From Adineta vaga (Eukaryota > Rotifera), in NCBI GenBank assembly GCA_021613535.1, contig CP075497.1, forward strand, positions 7,068,001-7,132,000: a stretch of 64,000 nucleotides of DNA, in the 5' to 3' direction. Positions 1 to 13,500 of the stretch are shown here, one piece after another. The stretch's first letter is position 1. Every line of letters starts with the position of its first letter. The notes under the pieces were generated by a model. The model ran no database searches and was not told the origin of the DNA. It was given only the letters and a program-made list of their open reading frames with translations. The translations under genes and the position numbers were made by a program.

Positions 1-3000
1 ACGCAATAAAAAAAACGTGCTAGCGTTCCTATCCAAGCGATCCTATTTTTCTTCTCGTTGGTTATGTTCGATCGTTCTTTTTTTTAGAAGCGTAGGCAAC
101 ATGGAAGCGGAACATCAGCACACACGGAAGAGGTCCTAGACATAACAATTATATCTCTCTGACAACGTAGGGAGTCCATCAAATGATAAGATGGCAGAAA
201 AGGAGAAAAAAAAGAGATTCAGAGAGAAGAAAAAGAGAAGAGACAGTAAAATACAATTATGCTTATTTGTCGCACTAAATTGATGATGATCGAGAAATTC
301 TTCTTCAACTATCGAATACAATCAGAAGAAGAAGAAGAAGAAAAACTCTCTCCGTTTTTTTTTTGTATTATTTTGTCAATTCTTTTTCAGTATTCTCAGT
401 AACAGATTTTTTAAACAAAGAAGAATCGATAATTTACATATTCACTTATTATTAATGTCAACTCTTCCGGACGAGTTACTAATTATATATTCTATACTTC
501 ATATTAAGCAAACTTTACTGCTACCAATCAAAACTATGTTCGAATATTTCACACGATATTCAACATATCTTAACAAGAGTTATTTCTCGACAGATATTAG
601 TTAAGAAAACAAGTTTCTATCGATTGCCGATCTAACTAATGACACATATTAGAAAGAAATGAAGATATTTCATATAATCATGATGCCGCAAGGCAAAAAA
701 ACACATTTCATTTGAAATTATTCGTCTCTAATTGAATATTTCATCGAGTTTTACAATTCAAACATATCATTTATAATAAATTCATTAGAAAAATTTAGAG
801 AAGGAAATGTTTATGAGAAACATAATATTGATTTTTTTCATAAACAAAAGGGTCAAATGATTCCATATGGATTACATATCAATAACGTAAATAAATCTCA
901 TCAGAAGAAAAAACTGTTCTGTTCTGTAATAAATTACTTCAGAAGCGTCGAATTCTTTTTTCAATTAATTTTCTGACACAATTCATCATCTATAATTCAA
1001 GAAAGAACAGCTCGGAATATTTCTATGCTCTTCTTACAATTATATCATATAGAATAGAAGATTGAAAGACATGTCGTGTTTAGTTGAAGAAGAAGAAGAA
1101 AGAGGAAATACTTATGAATTATTAGTTAAATAAATAAGAATAAGAAATACATTGGAAGTAATTCTATGTTCAAATAGCTTAAAAGAAAGAATAGTCCTTT
1201 TTCGTTGATATAAAAATAGATCTAATGGACTATAGACATGTAAGAATAGTTTCTTCCCTGGAACAGCTATCTGTATGTATGAAACACATGTTTTGAAAAC
1301 AAATTTCTAGATATATCGTCTTTCATTTGTTTTCTAAATTTGTAATATTTCTAATTAGATGATAAAGATATTTTTTCAAGTCTGAACTTATGCTTGATTC
1401 GATGTAAAGATCATTTTCAAGCAATGATGACCTAAACTATTAGTTATTTTTTGAAACGAGTCAGATCATTGAAAATATTGATACATACAATTATTTTACT
1501 TGAAAAATAATAGAAAAAGAAGTGATTTATATTCATTCATGCTCGTTAGTATTCTAGATGAGTAGACATTGATGAGATTTGAGGAATATGTTATTGTATT
1601 GTATACATAGACAAGTAATAGAAATATGTAATCGATGAGTTCATTTAAAAGTCAAAATATGCGAACAAAACTCGTTGCTACATCTAGAACAAATGATTCC
1701 GTCTTGATTTTTCATCAGCAGTCCAGTTAACGACATTATCTATCACAAGAGAAACGATTTTGGCGAAATTACTGTAATAAGTGATGTCCCTGAACACGAG
1801 TGAAAGACTCCCATTACATGATTTATATAAATTAATCATGATGAATTGAAATAGAAGGAAAAAAATCATTTATAGTACAACAATTCGTTTACTTTTCTCT
1901 ATTGTGATTATTTCCATTCATTGCATTTATGTTCATGGTGTTTTAATCACATCATTTAAGTAGCTTTCGGATTTAATTCAATGAACTGAACTAGTTCACC
2001 AATTATAATTGGAGAATACATCTTTCTGTTTGATTTCAAGTTTTCTTTTGTGATCAAACAGCGATGAACAGCGTTAACAAGCATTTTGGTATAGCCAGTA
2101 ATTGCATATCATTATCAATTCGTTGATAAATTTTTATTAGTTAATAGCTTTGTTGATGCTACTTATTCGATTATCACAAATGGCATACCATTTCATATCT
2201 GTATTTGAGATCAATGCATCGATACATTCGATTACACATCACTCATCACATTCCACATAGCTACATGCATGATCAATTCATTGCTTACCGTTTCACATGC
2301 TCTTTTCTTTTCCCTATATCATCGACGATATTTATCGGAATGAAATGAACAAAAACATTGCATTTATGTCAATTTGTGTATGACTAAATGAATGATCTAT
2401 TGATTAGAATTCGAACTTATTCACGTGAATACATATCACAAATTGAAAACTTTGCAATTTTCTTTTCTTTTTTTTCTTAGATCAAAGATATGATTAACAA
2501 GAAAAGACGACTGTAGTAGAAAATGACTTTTTTTTAAAGATACCGATCAAGGAGAATTTCCTCTAATTCTTTTCAATAGTTATCTTCGATCGGAAACAAA
2601 CTCTTGCTCTATGTTCATTTCCAATCGAGTGAACTGAACCTGATGACGGCGGGCATCCTTTCACTTAAAAGCGTTTCCTGTGCTTATCAAACAAGTGCAT
2701 ATACAAAATAATTGATTTCTCTATACTCTTGACCTCTACCGATCGTTCTTTTTTCTTTCTTTTGTCCCGATCATAATAGTAAATCTTTTTTTCCCATGTT
2801 CTACTAATCACACACATCTTTCTATCTTCTTGTCCTACTTCATAATTAGTTGAACAAATAAGATCAAAGAGATAATGAAAAATGAGTACATATCACACAG
2901 TGTTAAATTAAAAATTTGCTCCGCCTGATTCTCATTCGATTGAAGCAGATGGCGAAGAGGTAAAACTTATTCTTTCAATCATACCGACATGATATTTTTA

Positions 3001-3500
3001 CAACGTTAAGTTCATTTTACTGATATGATAATAAAACAAAAGCTCTTGGAAATTAATTCAAATGTAAAATCAAACTAAATTTCACCAATACACAACGAAT
3101 ATAAAAAAATGTTGAACTTCATTTTGGACATCGATGTTAATATCTATGTCTTTCTCTCTCTCTCTCTCCCAACTTGTTGGTTTTCATATAGGATAAGTAT
3201 GGTGGCCATCACGTGACGAAAAAGAATGTATTCATTTTTCAGAAAAATCTATTTAATGTTTATTTAATAACGTGTTATAAACGTGATGAAAACGATTATC
3301 GTAGTATATTTGCTATGTGTGTGTGTGTATGTCTATGTCACTGATCAGGTAGATGATGATGATGACAACTGTATGATATGTAAAGAAGAAGAAGAAGAAG
3401 AAAAAATTGAAGAGAAAAGAAAGTAGCCAATGACAATCAACCGAGCTTACTTTTTTTTCAATTTTTTCGTTCGTTCTTTCGCTCGTTCGCTCACCTCTAT
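1..3500. other. Gene-free 5' stretch
   Basis: AT-rich sequence without a supportable coding exon on either strand. The short ORFs at 136-321, 1684-1869 and 3313-3570 are low-complexity or antisense and have no splice-consistent neighbours. The stretch holds pyrimidine runs, a short CT repeat near 3152-3170, a GT repeat near 3317-3330 and A/T homopolymers. Its length is unusual beside the compact gene clusters further right; it may be regulatory DNA of the downstream HLH gene, which is inference. Confidence 0.5.
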
Positions 3501-3507
3501 TCAAACA

Positions 3508-3514
3508 TATAAAA
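3508..3514 (+). promoter_or_regulatory. Candidate TATA box of the HLH gene
   Basis: A TATAAAA heptamer lies about 75 nt upstream of the HLH start codon, at a distance that would put transcription start near 3540 and leave a short 5' UTR. It is preceded by an unusual CGTTCGTTCTTTCGCTCG tract. Seen as a motif only; function is inferred. Confidence 0.4.
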
Positions 3515-3585
3515 CCGTCATCATCAACATTCATTATACACATTTTCTTCTCTCGATTTGTCTTCTTCAATATATCATCACATCA

Positions 3586-3864
3586 ATGAAACGAACTCCG
3601 TCAAATAAAGTAAATATGACCGAAATGGAATTTAGAAAATTAAAATCATTATTACCAACATTAAAACAAAAAGCATCATCATCACCCATGGAAATTGTTA
3701 TGGAAACAATTCGTTACATTCGACAATTAGAAGATCAATTAATCGATCGATTTCAATTAGATCTATCGACTTCACAATCATCATTGTCTGATACTTCAAT
3801 GAATTCATCGTTATCATCAGCATCATCATCAACTCCATTACAAGACATTGGAAATAGTAATTAA
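3586..3864 (+). CDS. Id/extramacrochaetae-like HLH protein
   Basis: Intronless 92-aa protein. Residues about 10-48 form a helix-loop-helix: helix 1 contains FRKLKSLLPTL, the loop holds the SSPMEIV segment and helix 2 contains IRYIRQLEDQL. This is the arrangement of Id/emc proteins, which dimerise with bHLH factors but cannot bind DNA because they lack the basic region. No Arg/Lys-rich basic helix precedes the HLH here, which supports Id over ordinary bHLH. The C-terminal half is Ser-rich and probably disordered. The longer frame opening at 3430 has a low-complexity Phe-rich leader lying over the TATA-like motif, so the ATG at 3586 is preferred. Could instead be a degenerate bHLH of another subgroup. 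Confidence 0.72.
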   Translation: MKRTPSNKVNMTEMEFRKLKSLLPTLKQKASSSPMEIVMETIRYIRQLEDQLIDRFQLDLSTSQSSLSDTSMNSSLSSASSSTPLQDIGNSN

Positions 3865-6119
3865 CAATTCTCCATGACAGTTTTATATTATTTGTAAATA
3901 CATGTTGTGTTTTTCATTGCTTCTTTTTCAAATACATTTCAATGCAAAAATAAGAATTCATTTGATTATAGTGGAAAGAATGTTACTTTGAAGAATCCGA
4001 CAATTACATAAAAATCGATATCTGATTGTTCGTATTGAGATGAAGGTGAGGATTGTCACCTTATGTGAATCATATCTTATTTGCAATTTCTTTTCACATG
4101 GTAATAAATGAAACAATCTGTTGATCTATGTAATCATCAAACGAGAAAGTAAAGGAAATGATTACCGAATGAAACTAATAAAAACGAATTTCTATGGGAG
4201 CGAGAGAGAAAAGAGCGGAACAAATATTCTTTTCAATCAATGCATTGTGATAATGTTTATGACACTTTACTACAAAGAAAGAATAATAACCATTTCGCTT
4301 GATTTATACAATAGATCGCTATTTTCCCACCGATTCGCTCTACTTGATATCGATTTGAACAGCATGAAACTTGTATACATTCAGGTGCTAATCATCATTA
4401 TAATAATATGTATGTACTTTATACCAGTACATATTTCTCTATTCATTTCGTCTTAAGATTGGATATTGTCATGTGCTTTTCTATTCACAAAAGAGAGAAG
4501 AGAAGGAAAGAGATTGATCAATCTCCCATTCTCAACCTATTTGAATAAGGTAATGAATACTTGACGATAAAGAAAATGAGTAATTTAGAATCGATATACA
4601 AGAGTTGAAGTAACCAGTTATTGTTTGTTGATGGTAATGATATTCGGAAAGGGAAGTGGATGAAGACAAAATTCCAATAAAGTTCATTCTCAATGGTATG
4701 CGGAGTAAACGAAAATAATAAAAGCGGATGTACTTAAACAAAATGACAATCAACTTGAATATGTTAATCGATGAAAATGTCATCGTTTAATTACTTTTTT
4801 TTGTATGAAAATCAATATTTGTATCATTCTACTTTGTTATAACTAATTATTGTCAACGTATGTCATCAATCTTTTTCGCTTTAATTTTCGATTGAGAAAT
4901 GTCACCACCAATATACAGCATCTGTTATGAACTGTTTCAAAGATCTTGGTTGTGGGTGTGGCAGGGGATATCTTTTCTTTAGTGACACCTCTATTGGTAG
5001 AGAAATCATTCACATTTACTCTAACTTATTATATCGGCATTGAAAGTGCGTCGCATTTTGATTGCAATAGAACTCATGAGAATCAACTAGTACATCTCTA
5101 GCGTTGGAATTAAATATGGATCAAGGTTGATAATGTTTTAATAAGATCTACAGAAAAATTAGGAGTCAAAACAACTTTTCAATCTCTCATTGGTTACATC
5201 TTCATTTATTGCTCAAGTATTACTTTGTTTGACACGTGATATATTCGATAATCATTTCTATGGAATTGATTTATGAAAAAACGATACATATTGTTCATTA
5301 ATTAAATATAAATTACTTTTCTTTCGTCATTTTTTGAATGATATTTTGAGTGATTTTAACAAAAACATATTGATTGACTTGATAATGACTAAAAATAACC
5401 GTGTGAAAATTCAACAAATCAAATCTCTAAGCTGTTAAATGAACATTTGCAAGAATTACATTACATATGATTAGCATAGACATGTTTAGTGATCAATGTC
5501 TTCTCCTCAATTAGTTAGTTTCAACTGTCTTAAAAATGCAACATAAATAGTGGTAGAGAATATTTAGTTTATATGAGTATAAACACCATGTGATTTAATC
5601 ATCTATTCGAATATTTTATAGACGCACCGAAAAATACTTACGGAGAAACTTAAGGTCATGTTTTGTCTCTTTTAACTACGCAAGTTTCTCCACAGTTATC
5701 CCTATACAAATAAAATCGATTATGTGCTATTATATTTTGATAATGTATAAGTATTCAATCATATACATAAAAGATTTCTCAATAGCATAGATCGTTTCGT
5801 TTCGCTTTAGAGGGTGCAACCAAGTACGCCACTCTATTATATTTATTGTCCATCCAAAACGTATTATTAACAAAAAAATAATAGAGGGACTACCTGAATA
5901 CGTGTGCTTTCAAGAATAAATAAATGCTGTTAAATAAAGAAAAGCACCTCTCATGTTGTGTTTTTTTTACAAAATATTATCAGCTGCCAAGCAATCATAT
6001 AAAAAACTGTACGGGGAGTTTTTAATGTCATTATTTTGCTCACGAAAGCTTTACCATATAAATAATTACTTCTTGACAGGCAGTTTTTCAGAGAATACCT
6101 CTTGTATCGATAGCAAAAT
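3865..6119. other. Intergenic region
   Basis: About 2.25 kb with no supportable gene. The ORFs at 4121-4456, 4532-4783 and 5953-6153 are composition-driven, lack family motifs and lack splice partners. AT-rich throughout. Confidence 0.5.
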
Positions 6120-8650
6120 ATGTTCGTATATTTTGTTTGGTTCTTATTCGTAATTCAACGCAGTAATGGAGTTACAAGTCCTATTTCAACGTTCACTAGT
6201 TATCAGCATACCGTTGAACTCCGACATGGGATAGCGGATCTTTGGTGGTCAGTAAATTCCGTTAATCAAACGATTGTTTTTGAGTTACATATGAACACAA
6301 CAGGATGGATCGCATTAGGCATTAGCCCTGGTAAGCAATTTTGAGTAGGAATCAATTATGAATAATGTTTTTTAATTCAGCTGGAGGAATGACTGGTGCT
6401 GATATTGGTGTTGGATGGGTTGAACAGAATGGTACAGTTCGTTTTCAAGTATAAACCTCATCCTTTAATCAATTTAATTGAAATACTTTAACGAAATTTT
6501 TTAGGATCAATATGCGTCAAAACAAGGTACACCTTCAATTGATAATAGTACTGATTGGTTTGCATTGCAAGGACGTGAACAAAACGGTTGGACTGCTATT
6601 CAATTCAAACGTTACCTTGATACATGCGATTCCATGGATGTGGCAATTAAAGTAAAATAATAATAGAAACCTATTTTTGACGGTCAAGAAAAGAAACTTC
6701 GTTGTTTTGAGAACAAAAGTTTATGATTTTCAGTAGAACTATCATCAATACTTTATTTCTGTATAGTCCGGCACCAATCATCTTATCTTTGCATATGGCC
6801 TTGTTGATCCATCGTGGAATCCTTCGATTAATGGTATAACATATCATCAAGATCGTAAAGGTGCATATTCATTATCTCTTCGATCATACAGTGATCCACC
6901 ATTGGAAAGTAAATTCGCATCAATGAATTATTTCGATTTTCGATTAAATAATGTATGTATATATTTTCTTACTATCTATGTATCTTGTACGTTCAATTCA
7001 CTGTAGTACACTATTCCCACTACAGATACAACATATCATTGTCGAGTTTATAAAGCACCAACTACTTATACTACAAAACAACATGTTATAGCTGTATGTA
7101 TTTTTGTCTCGAACACTGTATTTGTATTAAAATTAATTTCTATAGCATAGAATTTTGCTGGATTCAACTGATACAACACAGGTTCATCATTTGTTGATGT
7201 ACGAATGTGATGCTTCAGCTAGCTTCAATGATTCAAATTTACCGAGTGATATATGTGAAAATATTCATCATAATATATCGGCTTGTATGACAAACATTGC
7301 TACTGGTTGGGCAGTCGGTGGAGATTTGGTAAGAATTCAAACGTTAAATTGAATTGCTCGTTGAAATTGATCTTGAAATAGATGTCTGAATTTCCCTCCG
7401 AAGCTGGTTACCCAGTTGGTAATAATTTTTCCGTTAAATATTATGTCATTCAAATGCATTATACTAATACACAATTATGCACCAGTAAGTATCATTCTTA
7501 CAACAAAAATACGATGGTAATCGATATTTCTTATTAGATTGTACGGATAGTTCAGGCATTCGATTTTATGTCACAAATCAACTGCGACAATATGATATCG
7601 GTTACTTAACATTTGGAACGAACACAGATTCGCTTGGTTTATCAATTCCACCTCGTGTTGAAAGTTTTGTCGTCGATACTTATTGTCCAGCCAGTGTAAC
7701 TTCAGTATGTTCGAAAAAATAACCGTTCATATTTAACTAATTGATATTTCTTGAAGACTTTTCCAGCAAGTGGAATTACTGTATTGAATGCATTTCCACA
7801 TACGCATTTGCAAGGTAGATTTCTGATTTACGTTTAAAGTTGACATTTTAATAGGAAAAAAATAGGAAAAACTGTATGGACCAAAATTATTCGAAATAAA
7901 ACAGCGGTTGGATATTTATTCAATGCTGAAACATATGACTTTAATTATCAATTTGACAATCGTCTTCCTCAACGAATTCAACTTTATCCAGTAAAAATGA
8001 TTTGTTTTATGGTTAGATCGAAGTAAAAATTCATCATTTTTTAGGGTGATGAATTCAGCACACGTTGTATCTATAATACAATGAATAAGAATACAACAAC
8101 ATTGGTGAGAAACATTTCTTTGATTGTTTTAGATAAATATATTTTCTTCTAGGGTGGCGAAAGAACCAAAGATGAAATGTGTCTACATATGTTTACATAT
8201 TTTCCTCGTATGGACAATATTTCCATCTGTATATCAATAATTCATCCACTTGCTTGGATAAATTTCTTAAAATTAAATGTGTAAGATAATATTGTCTGCT
8301 CAAAATTCGTAATATAAATAGTTTTTAGCACAAGGATAGTTGAAGTTGAACCTGCTTTGGAAAAAAAGGTTCAAAATATTACCTGGACACCAGAATTGGC
8401 TACACAATGGCAAAAGTTTTATAATACTGCTGCACGCTGGACTATCTATAATCGTAGAGGAACTGAGACATACGTATCTTTAGCAAACATATCAGACTAT
8501 ATTGATTTAAAGCAAGATGTCTGTATTCCACAAGACATCCTTAGCTCTTATTCTACCGGCCTTTCTACATTCCTGTCTACACCTTCAATAGAATGGACAA
8601 AAACGACCTGTGCAGTAGTACTACTGTTGATTCATCTGGTACTAAACTGA
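6120..8650 (+). CDS. DBH/MOXD1-like copper type II monooxygenase
   Basis: Thirteen exons: 6120-6330, 6381-6448, 6505-6651, 6767-6952, 7007-7093, 7146-7328, 7382-7484, 7538-7704, 7757-7814, 7866-7990, 8045-8104, 8153-8280, 8329-8650. They join in phase to 614 aa, the usual MOXD1 length. The protein opens with a hydrophobic signal peptide, then a DOMON domain (about 20-190), then the two copper-binding domains. All ligands are visible: His-His 247-248 (VHHLLMYECD) and His320 (QMHYTN) for CuA; HTH 399-401 and Met474 (DEMCLHMF) for CuB. The family hydroxylates substrates using ascorbate and O2 in the secretory pathway. The C-terminus is a hydrophobic tail that may be a GPI signal or membrane anchor. 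The substrate (dopamine, tyramine or other) cannot be told; MOXD1 itself has no settled substrate. Confidence 0.88.
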
Positions 8651-9179
8651 TTGGCCAGCTTAGTATACGGCATAAAACTATCATGTGTATTGTATTTCTT
8701 TTATTTTTAACAAAGAATATCAATTAATATATAACAATATACAAGACGAAGCGAATGATGCAAAATGTATCTCCTTTTTAAAAACATTTTTATTATATAT
8801 TCTTTTATCGTTATATAGAGAATGAGAATGGCATCTTGATAAAGTCACAATACATGTTTTAATTTGATGAATACAATATTGACGTGCTATACGTCATAGA
8901 AAACAACACAATTTTCAACGAATATGAGCCTTTCTGATGATGAATTCTGTAGTAGTCTCAAAATAAAAATATCTATCTCTTCATTCAATATCTGCAAAAT
9001 TGTAAAAATGTGTACTAACATCGACGAAGGAACCATCAATGATTGATGCTTAACTAGTGTACTTCGAGTTCTATGATACACTTAAAAAAATCAGTTTACT
9101 ATTGTTTTATCTCGTAAAAATTATCTTTTTTTTTGATTTTATCATGAATATAAACAAGACAAAAGCTTTTCATTATATT
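8651..9179. other. Convergent intergenic region
   Basis: Lies between the 3' ends of the monooxygenase and PTH2 genes. AT-rich. One 64-codon antisense ORF (8887-9081) has no recognisable motif and is not supported. Confidence 0.5.
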
Positions 9180-10208
9180 TTATGATGCATTCGACGTATC
9201 ATCTGGATTCGTGTTCAATGGTGTTTCTATCTCTTTCTTATTTTTCTTTGATTTTTGTTGTTGAATATTTGCTCCACCACATTTTAAACAATCCGTCATT
9301 AATTTTAAATGACCTGTGATTGGATCTAATTGGTCATTTGTACCAAAAAGACCAAGACATGTAATAGATCCACTGGCAATTTCAGTTCGACCAGCATCAC
9401 GAATAATCGATGTAACAACATTTTTGTGGACTGATACACGCTGTTGTATATCAAGTAATTCTTCCACAGAATTTCCGCGAACAACAATTTTCTTTTGACC
9501 AGAAACATTCCAAAAATTTAAACCCATCAAACGTCGATTAAGAATTTGTTGATATAAATCAATTGCTGAATGAGCAACTTGTGCTGCAAGTTTTCCTGAA
9601 CTCATCGGAAGAGAACCATTAACAACGAATAACATTTTATAAGTGAACATATTTGCATCAGTTGTCTCCGTATCGGTTGGAATTACATTCTGAATAAAAA
9701 GTAAATTATATCTACAAGCAATTAAAATTAGTAGTAAATGTTAATTAAAGCAAAGTATAGACGAAGATATTCAAATGATTCATAAATTTCATCTCTCATT
9801 CTTTAATTCAACATGGCAGTGAATTCTGACGACTCCATCGTATCTTATCATTGTTCAAAGCAAAAATACTATTGCATTAATTGTATTCGACCTACCGATT
9901 CATAAAATGTTTCAGCGACCTGTGCTATACTAGCTCCATTAACTGACGTTGATGACTCTCCTGAAAACATGGATGTTTCACCAAAAACAACAGCCAATGC
10001 ATCTTCTAAACTTCGATTATTAACAGCTCTCAACGCCTGAAACAGAAATTATTCTTATTGAACAAAATTTGAAATTTGGAACCAATAAACGAAAAACCTG
10101 TCTAGCATCATCTCGATGAATCCCCATTTCCATTAAAGTCGCAAGCAATCTTTCATCGACATCATTGCCTAAATATGAAGACGCTGCTGATGGACCTCCT
10201 TCTGCCAT
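9180..10208 (-). CDS. UBA-domain peptidyl-tRNA hydrolase 2
   Basis: Three exons on the minus strand: 10208-10098, 10036-9896 and 9689-9180, all phase 0, giving 253 aa. Residues about 15-55 form a UBA domain (LLATLMEMGI followed by ALRAVNNRSLEDAL across the first intron), which binds ubiquitin. Residues about 100-218 are a Pth2 domain, with the conserved GKLAAQVAHSA, KKIVVRG, IIRDAGRTEIASGS and TGHLKL segments that shape the active site for cleaving peptidyl-tRNA. The tail is Lys-rich and polar. Vertebrate PTRH2 has an N-terminal membrane helix instead of UBA, so this one is probably cytosolic and can connect ubiquitin to peptidyl-tRNA recycling. That link is inference; the two domains are seen. 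Confidence 0.9.
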
Positions 10209-10589
10209 AACAATATCTATTGAATCTAAAAGAATGATGTCACATTTTTCTCATTAATTTATCGCAAAGAAATAATTCTTGCATAAGGATGATGAAATCA
10301 CTGTTTTCCCATGACATCATTATTCTTTCATAGACAAAATCGAAATAGTTTATCAAGTTATTATTAAAATTAGAGAACTTATAAATAGACAAACACGCAT
10401 ACTAAGTCAGCTTAGTGATTAACACAAACAAGAATAGCAACCCACGAAGTTCGGACTGTAAATATGTGCACGATAAAATATGGAATGATGATGAATCAAG
10501 AAGCCAAAAAGAGAAAAAAGAAAATGGAAAAAGCAATCACATGTTCTGTATAAATTCAGATCTTTCAGAATAAAAAAAAAAGAAACCAT
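10209..10589. other. Intergenic region
   Basis: 381 bp between the PTH2 start codon and the RUSC-like stop codon, both on minus. It must hold the PTH2 promoter and the RUSC-like 3' UTR. No conserved element recognised. Confidence 0.5.
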
Positions 10590-13500
10590 TCATTTGGGCG
10601 GAGCTGCCGTAGATCGATACCGGGCCGATTTAGGTTTGTCAACATTTAGGGATGGACGTGGAATTTTCGATTGGAATGCTGTTGTGTTGGCTGTAGTTGA
10701 TGAAGGTGTTGTTCCAGTTGTATTCAGAGCTGGTGGTGGTGATGGAGCAACAACGACAGACGGTGAAATACCGCGTCTTATTGTACCTGTACGATTTCCG
10801 TTGGTCGACTTTGGAGCCGAAACGATGACTGGTTTATTTGTAGTTGCTGCCGCTGATGCATTAGCAAAGACATTCGATAAACGCGGCCGACGTGCTGCTG
10901 CTGGTGATGCTACTCGCTCTGTCTGCGGTCTCGACGTCGGTAATTTTGCAGTAACTGCGGAAGAAGTTTTTCGTTGTTGCGGTGTTGGCGGTGGATTAGT
11001 TTTTGTAAATAAATAATTAAATTTGCGTGTTAAAGTCGAACGTAATGTACCATTTGCTTGAGTATTTGCCTCAATGTTTGTTGTTGTTGGTTGAGCAATT
11101 GGTTGTGTGAGAGTTTTCGATGCACGTCTTGATATTGTCATAACCCAATCGCGAGCGCTATTTTTTGATGCACTCATGCTGATCGTAGATGCAGTCAATT
11201 GTTCATTGAATTCAGCTGGAATAGGGTCTGGTTTATAAACTAAACGAAATGCAAGTGGAGAAAGTTTTTCTAATTGAACCATAATACGATCAAACAAATT
11301 AAATGTTGGTGCAGTCACAACGAGAATTAGAGCATCAGGAGATTGATAATAATTTTGAAGAATATCTTTTTGTTTCATAAAGTGATATAACCAATTAATA
11401 AGTTCATTTTTACTAGAAAACAGAATATTCTCCATTGAGTTATCAATAGAAATAGAAGGAAATCGATTTACTTTAATAATGTGTAGACAAATGCTTGAAA
11501 TTTATATAACCAATAGGGTGAAGCATTTTGAGCAATATTTCTTACATCCTGGAATACTTGCAGAGAAGGTCCTATAAAGAGAAGACAAGAATATTTGTAA
11601 ATATGCATGAATTTCGTAATTCCTATTAACCTTGATCAATGATTGTTTCAGTTATTTTCCATAATGTAATTTGTTTAGATGGTGGAAGATCTTTTTGTGA
11701 TGGTTTAAGACCATGTTCAAGAATATTTTGAAGAAGTGTACATAAATCATTTTTTAATAACGTATCTAATTGATGATTATGTTCATTCGCAAGAAAAAAT
11801 GACTATGAAAAAAATCAGTTGTTTACTTAATTATTTTGAAGATGTATCTTTCTTACTTTTCCAGATAGTTTTATTTCGAATATACGTTTGACAATAATAA
11901 CAGTTCTTTCTAATAAACCTAGAAAAATATTTCCATTAAAGACATTATGTTAATTTCACTTCGTTATTAACATACCATTCAGAATCGGATTATTTGTTGG
12001 TACTAATGTTACTGTTGATGCATTCATTATCATTGATTGTTCAGGAGTTTTATTTTCTTTATCATTTGATGCAGTCATTTTTTCACTAATTTGCTTAGAA
12101 CCATCAGAAGTAGTACTAGCAGATGTTTCTGATATCGTTTCATCAGAACTAGGTATAATATTTACATGAGTTCTTTCCATAATCGTTCGATCATCTTCAT
12201 CCTCTGGATCAGGTGCAAGACTATCAGTTTCTTGAAAACAAAATTCATTTGGAGGACTTTCAGTAAACGAATGTAAATGATGAATACGATCAACGACAAT
12301 AATATCAGCTGAAAAACATTACAAATACAATATAGATCAATTTCAATTACTATTTTCTTTCGAAAAACAAAGAACTTACTTTGACATCGTCGCATTTCAC
12401 CATAACGTGCTGTTGGTTTTCTTGGCGAAATTTCTTTATCTCCATGTAATGCTATAGCTAATTCCTCATTGGTAGTGATATCAGTATCATCGATGAATAT
12501 TTCTGGTGCAGGATCGAATTGAATTGCAGGATTACATGGAGATATCAAATGTTTAGCGATATTTTCCGAAAAACTAACACTTTTCTTCGTCTGATTTTGT
12601 TGTAATAACATTAAATCATAATCCGAACGACGTCCATGAGAATATTCTGGTAAAACATAATGATTTAAATCATTTGATGAACCGGTAGTATGCATGTCTG
12701 ATGGACATATATTGTTCGGATGATTCGATAGCATGTCAGCTTCGGAAGAACGACGTTTTGTTGACGGAGATGAATCCTTCAAGAGAGATATGCGTAGAAA
12801 AATGAATGAAAAAACTGAGCCTCTTCTTACTTGATTACTCATTGGTTCTGGTATATTCAGTGTTGGTGCTGGTGATTTTCTGTCTTGTAACATAGCTAGA
12901 ATGTCACATGAAGTTGCTCTTGATCCATATTTAAGACAAGATTTTAAAGTTGCTGTTTGTTGCTGCTGCTGCTGCTGCTGTTGTTGTTGTTGTTTGATGG
13001 GATAGGATGAAGGTGGTGGTAGTTTCATTTTAATCACTGTTGAGGATTCATTCGATCCATTGATAACTGCTGAAGCTGGTACAGCAGCAAATGTTTTTCG
13101 TAATTGAGGACTATAAAAAACGCCTAATGGTTCTGTTGAATGTTTGCTGCTTTTATATCGTTTTATTGCTTTAAGTGTACGAGGTCGTTCAGGTTCCAAT
13201 TGATTATTTGCTGAAGATGATGTTACATGAGTTGAATTGCTCGTTGAAGATGATGCGGGCAGATTTGAAATTAATGGCGATGGGGATGTCGTACGTGAAC
13301 GAGGTATTTCTTTTGAATATTGAGAAATAAAGGCAAGATCAGGAAGAGATTTATGAATAGTCGACGATGAATTTGGTAATGGCGACGGTCGTGAAGGAAC
13401 ATTCAGATGATTAGAAGAATGTGAATCAGTATTTGTTGACAAATAATCATAGGATTCAGATTTAGGAGCTAGAAACGAAAAAGAAACAACTAGAATTGAT

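Noticed and set aside
10594-11016. 140-codon plus-strand ORF
   Set aside because: Antisense shadow of the low-complexity C-terminal exon of the RUSC-like gene; Gly/Val-rich by complementing Ser/Thr/Pro codons.
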